Shown here piece by piece: positions 57,945-64,000 of a stretch of DNA of 64,000 bases. How positions within the stretch are numbered: the first letter of the stretch is position 1; every line of letters begins with the position of its first letter. The position numbers were made by a program, and so were the translations under genes. This DNA is from Kocuria subflava (GTDB lineage Bacteria; Actinomycetota; Actinomycetes; Actinomycetales; Micrococcaceae), in assembly GCF_012163155.1 (NCBI RefSeq), contig NZ_JAAVUN010000014.1, forward strand, positions 1 through 64,000. Reading direction: 5' to 3'. The notes beneath the pieces were generated by a model, which saw only the letters and a list, made by a program, of their open reading frames with translations, was not told the DNA's origin and searched no databases.

Positions 57945-58676
57945 GTGAACACGTCCACCACGCAGCTGGGTCTCAGATCTCGCGATGCCAAGGAACGCAC
58001 AGACGGCCGATCGCGCCGCTGGCGCCTGCACCGTGAAAAGCGCCGAACCGAGCTGCTGAAACTGGCACGGACCGCGATTGCCGAATGCGGGGCCACGGCC
58101 TCCATGTCTGAGATCGCATCCCACTGCCGGACCTCGAAATCGGTGTTCTACCGGTACTTCGAGGACAAGGACGGGCTCAAACGCGAACTCGGCGAATACG
58201 TGGTGGCACGCATGGGCCGCCGCATGGCAGAAGCCGTGGCAGAAGCAGGCTCTTTCCAAGAAACCGTGAGGGCACTGGTCACCCAGTACCTGGAACAGAT
58301 CGAGCACTCCCCGGAGGTGTATCTGTTCGTGGTTTCGGAGAACGCACCCGCGGAGGAGAGCCCCGTGGACCGGTTCTGCCAGGCCGTTGCCGAACTGTTG
58401 GTCAACGCCCACCGGCAACACGCCCCGGCCGAGCTGCACATCCCCGAAGCCACCGCACGGTACTGGGCAGCCGGCGTCGTGGGACTGGTCCGAGGCGCCG
58501 GTGAAGCCTGGATGCTGCCCCGCAACGGTGCGGACACCCAGCCCCGCGAAGCTGCAGGACCGGCCGCCCCGGAAACATCCGCAGCACCTGAAACCGAGCG
58601 GCCCAGCCTGGAGCAGTTCGTGGAGACCGTGACCACCTGGGTGGTCAGCGGCTCACGACCCCCAGAAGCCCGCTAG
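57945..58676 (+). CDS. TetR-family regulator of the fatty-acid module
   Basis: The 243-residue protein has an N-terminal HTH with ATASMSEIASHCRTSKSVFYRYFEDKDGL (residues about 48-76) and a C-terminal ligand domain with a helical PEVYLFVVSENAP segment. A long acidic/Pro-rich tail (AAGPAAPETSAAPETERP) precedes the last helix. It is divergent from the thiolase and upstream of the acyl-CoA oxidase, so it likely senses acyl-CoA. The GTG at 57945 is the start. Confidence 0.88.
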   Translation: MNTSTTQLGLRSRDAKERTDGRSRRWRLHREKRRTELLKLARTAIAECGATASMSEIASHCRTSKSVFYRYFEDKDGLKRELGEYVVARMGRRMAEAVAEAGSFQETVRALVTQYLEQIEHSPEVYLFVVSENAPAEESPVDRFCQAVAELLVNAHRQHAPAELHIPEATARYWAAGVVGLVRGAGEAWMLPRNGADTQPREAAGPAAPETSAAPETERPSLEQFVETVTTWVVSGSRPPEAR

Positions 58677-58725
58677 AACACAACACGTCACATCCATCTG
58701 AATCACCATCAAGCAGGAGGACACC

Positions 58726-60840
58726 TTGGCAACCTCACAGCCGAACACCTCACCACGCAACCGTCTCAGCCGCCGGGCTGCCAAATCCCAGGCACCCACG
58801 GACGCCCAGAGCGTGGATCAGGAATTCGCCGCCGAATCCCATGACCAGGTTCACCTGGACACCAGCCTGCTGCGGGAGATGCTGCTGGGCTCCTATGCGG
58901 AAGAACGCACGGAATCACGCGAACTGATCAAGGACCCCCAGTTCCACCACGTGCCCGGGCGCACCAAGGAGGAACAGCGCGAGCGCACGTTCGAGGCCCT
59001 CAAGCAGTTGGCCGGCAGTGATGCCGTGATGGCCGGGCTGCCCACAACTCAAGGTGGCGGCGGACAGCCCGGTGCCTATGTGGCCTCCTTCGAGGAGTTC
59101 GTCCTGGCCGATGCCTCCTTGCAGATCAAGGCCGGCGTCCAGTGGGGCCTGTTCGGCTCCGCCGTGCTGAACCTGGGCACCGAAACCCATCACAACAAAT
59201 GGCTGGCCGACATCTGGTCCCTGAGGATCCCCGGCTCTTTTGCCATGACGGAGATCGGGCACGGCTCTGACGTGGCATCCATTGCCACCACCGCCACCTA
59301 CGATCCCGCCACGGAAGAGTTCGAGATCCACACCCCGTTCCGGGCTGCGTGGAAGGACTACCTGGGCAATGCCGCCGTCCACGCACGCGCAGCCGTGGTG
59401 TTCGCCCAGCTGATCACAGGCGGTGTCAACCACGGCGTGCACGCGCTCTACGTGCCCATCCGGGACGAGAACGGCGAGTTCCTTCCCGGGATCGCCGGTG
59501 AGGACGACGGCTACAAAGGTGGCCTCAACGGCGTGGACAACGGACGGTTGTGCTTCACCCATGTCCGTGTCCCCCGGGAGAACTTGCTGGACCGCTACGG
59601 TCACGTGGAGCCGGATGGCACCTACTCCTCCCCGATCTCCTCCCCCGGCCGCCGGTTCTTCACCATGCTGGGCACCTTGGTGCAGGGCCGTGTGTCCCTG
59701 GACGGTTCCGCCGTGGTGGCCACTCGGGCCGGTCTGGCCATTGCCCTGACCTACGCCAACGAACGCCGCCAGTTCGCCCCCGTGCCGGGTCAGCCCGAGC
59801 GAGTGCTGCTGGACTACACCCGCCACCGTCGTCGTCTCTTCCCGTACGTGGCACGCGTGCTGGCCGCGGGATTCGCTCACGAGGAGCTCCTGGTGGCCTA
59901 CGACGACGTCTTCTCCGGGCGCGCTGACAACGACGACGCCCGTCAGGACCTGGAAACTCTGGCAGCGGCCATGAAGGCCACCTCCACCCGGTTGGCCTTG
60001 GACTCCCTGCAGGAATGCCGCGAGGCCTGCGGCGGTGCCGGGTTCCTCTCCGCCAACCGGATCACGGACCTGCGCCATGACATGGACGTCTACGCCACCT
60101 TTGAAGGTGACAACACCGTGTTGATGCAGCTGGTGGCCAAGCGGTTGCTGGGCGATCACGCCAAGGAGTTCGCTCGCATGGACGTGGGCGTCATGGCGCG
60201 TTGGGTGGCCGACCGTGCGGCAGAAACGGCCGTGAACCGTTCCGGTCTGCGGGGCCTGTCCCAGGTCTTCCGCGACTCCGCGGATCCGCGCCGCTCCGTC
60301 AATGCCTTGCGGGACCCGGAGACTCAGCGCACCTTGCTGACCGACCGCGTGCGCTCCATGATCGGTGAGGTCGCGGAGAACATGCGCGGGGCCGGCAAGG
60401 GCTCCCCGGAGGCCACGGCAGAAGCCTTTGACCGCAACCAGCACCGCCTGATCGAGGCTGCCAAGGCCCACGCCCACCTGTTGCAGTGGGAGGCCTTCAC
60501 CCGGGCGTTGGAGAAGGTCGAGGATCCCGGAACGCATCAGGTGCTGCTGTGGCTGCGCGATCTGTTCGGCCTGTCCGTGATCGAGGCTGACCTGGACTGG
60601 TACCTGTCCCACGGTCGGATGTCCTTGATGCGCGGGCGCATGGTGGAGTCCTACGTGGACCGCCTGGTCACCCGGTTGCGCCCACACATCATGGATGTGG
60701 TCGAAGCCTTCGACTTTGCTCCTGAGCATCTGCGGGCGGAGATCGCCACCGGTGCTGAGGCCAAGCGTCAGCAGGAGGCAGCCGACTGGGTGGCTGCGGA
60801 ACGCGCCGCAGGGCGTTGGCCGCGCAGCGAGAAGGCCTGA
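58726..60840 (+). CDS. Acyl-CoA dehydrogenase/oxidase (ACOX-like)
   Basis: The 704-residue flavoenzyme has FAMTEIGHGSDVASIATTATYD near residue 173 (FAD region), VRVPRENLLDRYGHV, GRVSLDGSAVVATRAGLAIALTYANERRQF, and the C-terminal catalytic Glu region TFEGDNTVLMQLVAKRLL. The length and order are those of acyl-CoA oxidases rather than ordinary dehydrogenases; both are possible. The start is a TTG at 58726 with AGGAGG 6 bases upstream. It carries the 10-mer in RADNDDARQ. It ends at a 32-bp perfect palindrome. Confidence 0.9.
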   Translation: MATSQPNTSPRNRLSRRAAKSQAPTDAQSVDQEFAAESHDQVHLDTSLLREMLLGSYAEERTESRELIKDPQFHHVPGRTKEEQRERTFEALKQLAGSDAVMAGLPTTQGGGGQPGAYVASFEEFVLADASLQIKAGVQWGLFGSAVLNLGTETHHNKWLADIWSLRIPGSFAMTEIGHGSDVASIATTATYDPATEEFEIHTPFRAAWKDYLGNAAVHARAAVVFAQLITGGVNHGVHALYVPIRDENGEFLPGIAGEDDGYKGGLNGVDNGRLCFTHVRVPRENLLDRYGHVEPDGTYSSPISSPGRRFFTMLGTLVQGRVSLDGSAVVATRAGLAIALTYANERRQFAPVPGQPERVLLDYTRHRRRLFPYVARVLAAGFAHEELLVAYDDVFSGRADNDDARQDLETLAAAMKATSTRLALDSLQECREACGGAGFLSANRITDLRHDMDVYATFEGDNTVLMQLVAKRLLGDHAKEFARMDVGVMARWVADRAAETAVNRSGLRGLSQVFRDSADPRRSVNALRDPETQRTLLTDRVRSMIGEVAENMRGAGKGSPEATAEAFDRNQHRLIEAAKAHAHLLQWEAFTRALEKVEDPGTHQVLLWLRDLFGLSVIEADLDWYLSHGRMSLMRGRMVESYVDRLVTRLRPHIMDVVEAFDFAPEHLRAEIATGAEAKRQQEAADWVAAERAAGRWPRSEKA

Positions 60841-60856
60841 GGCCGTCCCTCATCTG

Positions 60857-60930
60857 ACGTGAGATCACCGGTTGGTGTTGAGATCACCTGCAATTGTGGG
60901 TGATCTCAACACCAACCGGTGATCTCACGT
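60857..60930. terminator. Perfect 32-bp palindrome between convergent genes
   Basis: The arms 60857-60888 and 60899-60930 match over 32 bases without mismatch around a 10-base loop. Each arm also contains GAGATCACC twice. It lies 16 bases after the acyl-CoA oxidase stop and 14 bases before the PP2C stop. Confidence 0.9.
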
Positions 60931-60944
60931 TCGGGGGAAGAAAA

Positions 60945-62039
60945 TCAGCCGAGGTCGTGACGCATGTCGATGGGCACAAACGTGGTGGTGTCCTCATCCG
61001 CAGGCCTGGAGGCCACGGCATCGGCAACAATCACCGTCACGTTGTCCCGGCCCCCGGCGCGCAGAGCGGCGTTGACCAGAACGTCCGCTGCCTCCTTGGG
61101 GTGCGGCACCGAGTGCAGGACCCGAGCGATGTGGGCGGTGGCAACCTCGCCGGTCAAACCGTCTGAACACAACAACAGGCGGTCCCCCGGCTCAGCGGGG
61201 ACCACCCAGATGTCCGGTTCCCACACCTGACCGGTTCCCAGTGCGCGGGTGATCACGTTGCGCCGCGGGTGCACCATGGCTTGTGCGGGAGTGATCTGGC
61301 CGATGGACACCAGGTACTGCACCTCGGAGTGATCCACCGTGATCTGCTGGACCTCCGGCTGCGGGCCGTCCTTGGGTGTGGGTGCCACGGGCAACGGCGA
61401 GGTGGTGGCCACCTCCACACCCGGTGAGTCGGCATCCGCGATCTGCTCCTGAGCAGGCTCAACGGGCTGGGAATCCGCCACATGGGCCGTGAACTCCCCG
61501 GTGGGGTGATGCGCCACGGACGCGTGATCCGGGGCCGGCGTGGCACCCTGCGGGCGCACCAACCGGTAGGTCCGGGAGTCGCCCACGTTGAACACCAACC
61601 ACAGGCGGGTGCCTTCAACATCCACCAGCCAGGCACCGGTGATGGTGGTACCGGCCCGGCCTCCCAGCTGCTCCTGGATGGCCGTGTCCGCAGCACCCAG
61701 AACAGCACGCAGCTTGCTCAGCAGCATCAACGTGGCATCCGGAACTTCCGGATCGAGTTTCAACTCACGTTCCACACGGGCACGGAACCGGGCGACGTCG
61801 TCCAACGGCGTGGGCTCGGCCGGAACCTCCACGCTCCACGGGTCCGGAGACGTGAACAGCTGAGATCCGCCCAGGGTCCGCACGGCCAGGGCCGATGCCA
61901 CTTCGCCGGCCTCATGACCGCCCATGCCATCGGCCACCGCGCACATGGTGCGGGTGACCACCAGGGAGTCCTCGTTGGTTTCCCGCCGCAGACCACGGTC
62001 CGTGGCTGCTCCTGCGCGAATCACCAGTTCAACGCTCAC
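60945..62039 (-). CDS. PP2C-family serine/threonine phosphatase with a linker insertion
   Basis: The 364-residue protein has the metal-binding motifs NEDSLVV, VADGMGGHEAGEVAS, NVGDSRTYRL, LLLCSDGLTGEV and GRDNVTVIV in PP2C order. Residues about 180-245 are an unusual Pro/Ala/Glu insertion inside the catalytic domain. It probably reverses serine/threonine phosphorylation by PknB-like kinases. The GTG at 62039 overlaps the cyclase stop by four bases. Confidence 0.92.
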   Translation of the reverse strand: MSVELVIRAGAATDRGLRRETNEDSLVVTRTMCAVADGMGGHEAGEVASALAVRTLGGSQLFTSPDPWSVEVPAEPTPLDDVARFRARVERELKLDPEVPDATLMLLSKLRAVLGAADTAIQEQLGGRAGTTITGAWLVDVEGTRLWLVFNVGDSRTYRLVRPQGATPAPDHASVAHHPTGEFTAHVADSQPVEPAQEQIADADSPGVEVATTSPLPVAPTPKDGPQPEVQQITVDHSEVQYLVSIGQITPAQAMVHPRRNVITRALGTGQVWEPDIWVVPAEPGDRLLLCSDGLTGEVATAHIARVLHSVPHPKEAADVLVNAALRAGGRDNVTVIVADAVASRPADEDTTTFVPIDMRHDLG

Positions 62040-63325
62040 GCGTAATCCACCTCAAGTTGTTGGCCGGGTCCTTCCAAGAGTTCCACGGGCTGAACGTCAC
62101 CGAAGCCCCGCACGTTGTGCGTTTGTTTGGGGGTCAGCACGAATCGGTCATCCCCACGCAGAACTGAGGCCGTGGACGCATCCACCAGCACACTGCCCGG
62201 CGGGGTCAATGCAACCAACCGCGAAGCCAAATTAACAGTTGGACCGTACAAGTCACCCAATCGTGGCAACACACGACCCCACACGAACGCAACACGGGAC
62301 TGTGGAAGTTCCGGATCATCACGAATGATGCGCGCCAACGCGAGCGCCATCAACGCGCCCTCCTCCGGGGATTCGGCCATGAACATGACCTCGTCACCGA
62401 TGGTTTTGATCAGCCGACCCCGACCCACGGCAATCACCTCGGCACAGCGTTGTTCAAAGCGCTGCACCAGTGCCGCCAACGTGCGTTCGTTCATCTGCCG
62501 GGACAACGAGGTGTAGGACACCATGTCCGCGAACCCAATGCCGCGAGCCAGCGGAAGGTCCGTGGAGTCGTCGTCGTCATCGGCATCACGCAGACCGCTC
62601 ATGGTGGAACCGTCCGGGCGCTCCTGACGCATGGCCAACCGTTGCACGGCAGCGTTGAGTTGACGCCGCCATGAATAGATCAGCAGCTTTTCCAGCGTGG
62701 GCATGAGCCTGGGCAGAAGGTTCAGCAGTTCCCGGCGAGCTTGCGCGTCCGTGCGCTCACCGTTGACCACAAGGTCCTCCACCAGCGCTTCCACCTGCCA
62801 CACCACCATGCGGTCGGTCATCTGCGCCATGGAACGGACCAGGGACAGGGCACCCTCCTCCGTGACCTCGTCATTGAGCACCAATTCGGAGATGTCCCGC
62901 AGGGCCTCGGCGTCACGGGCGGTGAAATACACCTCTTCATCCGTGAGATTGGGGAAGCCCATGGCTCGCCAGATCTTGCGGGCGTTGAGCAGGGACAAAC
63001 CACCGCTGTGTGCAGCCTCCCGCCGGGTCATGTCACGTTCAGAGCCCAGCAGCAGATTCTCCAGGTCATGGAAGGCCTGGCGGGATTCTTCCGATCCGTA
63101 CACGTTGGCCTGCACCGGATTGCGCAGGTTCAGGTTGATCTGCGCCGTTTGGGGTCCGATTTCAGGCTGGGTCACGACGCCGTCGCTCGGCTCCCGCTGC
63201 TGCCTCGCCTCATCCAGGCCTGCCTGATCCTGGCCCACGTTGTCCGGGCCCACGCTTTCCGGGCCCACGGTGTCCGCGCCGGGATCGGCGTCACGGTCAC
63301 GCTGAAAAGGTCTCCACGGTGTCAT
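62036..63325 (-). CDS. Class III adenylate/guanylate cyclase
   Basis: The 429-residue protein has an N-terminal regulatory segment (about residues 60-235, the kind that senses pH in Rv1264-type cyclases) and a C-terminal catalytic domain. The metal-binding Asp residues lie in GFADMVSYT and IGDEVMF, with the adenine-selecting Lys in RLIKTIGDE and the transition-state Asn-Arg in YGPTVNLASRL. All catalytic residues are present, so it should make cAMP. The first 60 residues are acidic and disordered. Its ATG overlaps the PH-domain stop by four bases. Confidence 0.93.
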   Translation of the reverse strand: MTPWRPFQRDRDADPGADTVGPESVGPDNVGQDQAGLDEARQQREPSDGVVTQPEIGPQTAQINLNLRNPVQANVYGSEESRQAFHDLENLLLGSERDMTRREAAHSGGLSLLNARKIWRAMGFPNLTDEEVYFTARDAEALRDISELVLNDEVTEEGALSLVRSMAQMTDRMVVWQVEALVEDLVVNGERTDAQARRELLNLLPRLMPTLEKLLIYSWRRQLNAAVQRLAMRQERPDGSTMSGLRDADDDDDSTDLPLARGIGFADMVSYTSLSRQMNERTLAALVQRFEQRCAEVIAVGRGRLIKTIGDEVMFMAESPEEGALMALALARIIRDDPELPQSRVAFVWGRVLPRLGDLYGPTVNLASRLVALTPPGSVLVDASTASVLRGDDRFVLTPKQTHNVRGFGDVQPVELLEGPGQQLEVDYA

Positions 63326-63882
63326 GACGGCCTCCCCCAATCACCGGCACCGGCGTAGCCCTGGGCCAAGCGGTGCTGAGCATCGCAAGTTTCCTGGATG
63401 AGCCCGGCGAACTGTTCCACCTGCGGCGCGTGGTTCAGGCGCAGGACACCGGAGGCCCCGAAATCGGCGCTCAACGTCCCGATCCCGGCACTACCCAGAA
63501 AGCCGCGTCCGGGGCGTGCTTCCACCCGCTGCAACCACAGCAGCGGGATTCGCACTCCCCCGCGTGGTGCGGCCCCGCCCACCAGCATCAAACGACGGTT
63601 GGTCAACACCAAGCGGGTCAGTGCCCAACGCATGACCGGGCGCACCACCGCCAGAACGATCACCAACACCAACAGCAGGGACAATCCCGTTCCCAACACC
63701 GAGTGCACCGTTTGCCAGGTGTCATCCATGGGCCGCCAACGCACCTCCAACATCCGTTGCAGCAGGGCATGGGTGAAGACCGCAAGCACCAGCACCACCG
63801 CAGGCTTCAGCAGTTTGGACGGGTGAGCCACGGTGGAGACCACCACGTGCTCCCCTGATTCCAGGCCTAACTTTTTGCTCAC
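63322..63882 (-). CDS. PH-domain (bPH2-like) membrane protein
   Basis: The 186-residue protein has two transmembrane helices (VVLVLAVFTHALLQ and SLLLVLVIVLAVV) followed by a bacterial PH-like module (LTNRRLMLVGGAAPRGGVRIPLLWLQRVEARPGRGFLGSAGIGTL). Such proteins sit next to birA and cyclases in Micrococcales. The function is unknown. The GTG at 63882 overlaps the birA stop. Confidence 0.87.
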   Translation of the reverse strand: MSKKLGLESGEHVVVSTVAHPSKLLKPAVVLVLAVFTHALLQRMLEVRWRPMDDTWQTVHSVLGTGLSLLLVLVIVLAVVRPVMRWALTRLVLTNRRLMLVGGAAPRGGVRIPLLWLQRVEARPGRGFLGSAGIGTLSADFGASGVLRLNHAPQVEQFAGLIQETCDAQHRLAQGYAGAGDWGRPS

Positions 63883-64000
63883 CGCGCCTCCTGCACGGGA
63901 CGCAGATGGATCACGTCTCCGGCGTTGAGATGGTGGTGAGCGCCGTCGTCGTCACGAATGATCAAGGCGCCGTGATCGTCCAAGCCGACTGCCTGACCTT
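63879..64000 (-). CDS. birA: Biotin-[acetyl-CoA-carboxylase] ligase, C-terminal end (partial)
   Basis: Only the last 40 codons lie in the window: GQAVGLDDHGALIIRDDDGA, then HHHLNAGDVIHLRPVQEAR. G-x-A-x-G-L-D-x-x-G-A-L and the final GDV-HLR are the BirA SH3-like C-terminal pattern. The TGA overlaps the GTG of the PH-domain gene, so the four genes form one overlapping operon with the cyclase and PP2C. Confidence 0.85.
   Translation of the reverse strand, partial: GQAVGLDDHGALIIRDDDGAHHHLNAGDVIHLRPVQEAR

Overview
The window is 64 kb of high-GC DNA from a Micrococcales actinobacterium, most likely of the Micrococcaceae type. The basis is the rpsB-tsf-pyrH-frr-cdsA block, Rpf-type transglycosylases with short LysM or SLH tails, a SAM-IV riboswitch upstream of metY, gatCAB next to ligA, and a fadA2/fabG4/htdX-like fatty-acid cluster. 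The genus is inferred from gene content only; no database search was possible.

Layout. 0.1-4.3 kb: dxr, a GlsB-like stress membrane protein and acetate permease (DUF485-actP) behind a CRP-like site. 4.47-7.67 kb: a DivIVA-domain gene cut in two by a complete 2,582-bp IS481-family element (4906-7487). The element has 22-bp imperfect terminal repeats and a 6-bp target duplication, and besides its transposase it carries a WYL regulator and a divergent alpha/beta hydrolase. 7.7-12.3 kb: cdsA, frr, pyrH, tsf and rpsB (lipid and translation block, minus strand). 12.8-15.2 kb: M23-like peptidase, a CsoR/CstR-type repressor with a candidate operator, a divergent MFS exporter, and a CAT-anticodon tRNA overlapping the MFS 3' end. 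15.2-24.4 kb: glycosyltransferase, DMT transporter, holin-like/DUF3618 protein, an Rpf-SLHx3-NlpC/P60 cell-wall enzyme, tRNA-Asn, dnaG, and a Tat-exported SGNH protein separated from an SLH protein by one in-frame TGA. 24.4-37.8 kb: AAHS-type MFS, dgt, dusB, two tandem TM2 proteins, a GNAT-like protein, glyS, a MacB/FtsX-like ABC exporter, a DMT transporter, an S4 protein and an esterase. 37.9-45.8 kb: DUF559-like protein, metX-metY with a SAM-IV riboswitch, two CPBP proteases and an oligopeptidase B. 45.9-53.7 kb: gatB-gatA-gatC, a hypothetical, an Rpf-LysM protein and ligA. 53.8-60.8 kb: fatty-acid module (MaoC, FabG4-like, thiolase, TetR, acyl-CoA oxidase/dehydrogenase). 60.9-64 kb: an overlapping operon of birA (partial), PH-domain protein, class III cyclase and PP2C phosphatase.

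Between genes the sequence is notable for very long, often nearly perfect hairpins (up to 32-bp arms) at the ends of transcription units, two of which form families with several copies. The 10-mer AACGACGACG occurs 14 times by hand count, in acidic insertions of proteins and in intergenic DNA. The most novel-looking items are the cargo-carrying IS481 element, the palindrome families, the repeated 10-mer and the TGA-split SGNH-SLH gene.
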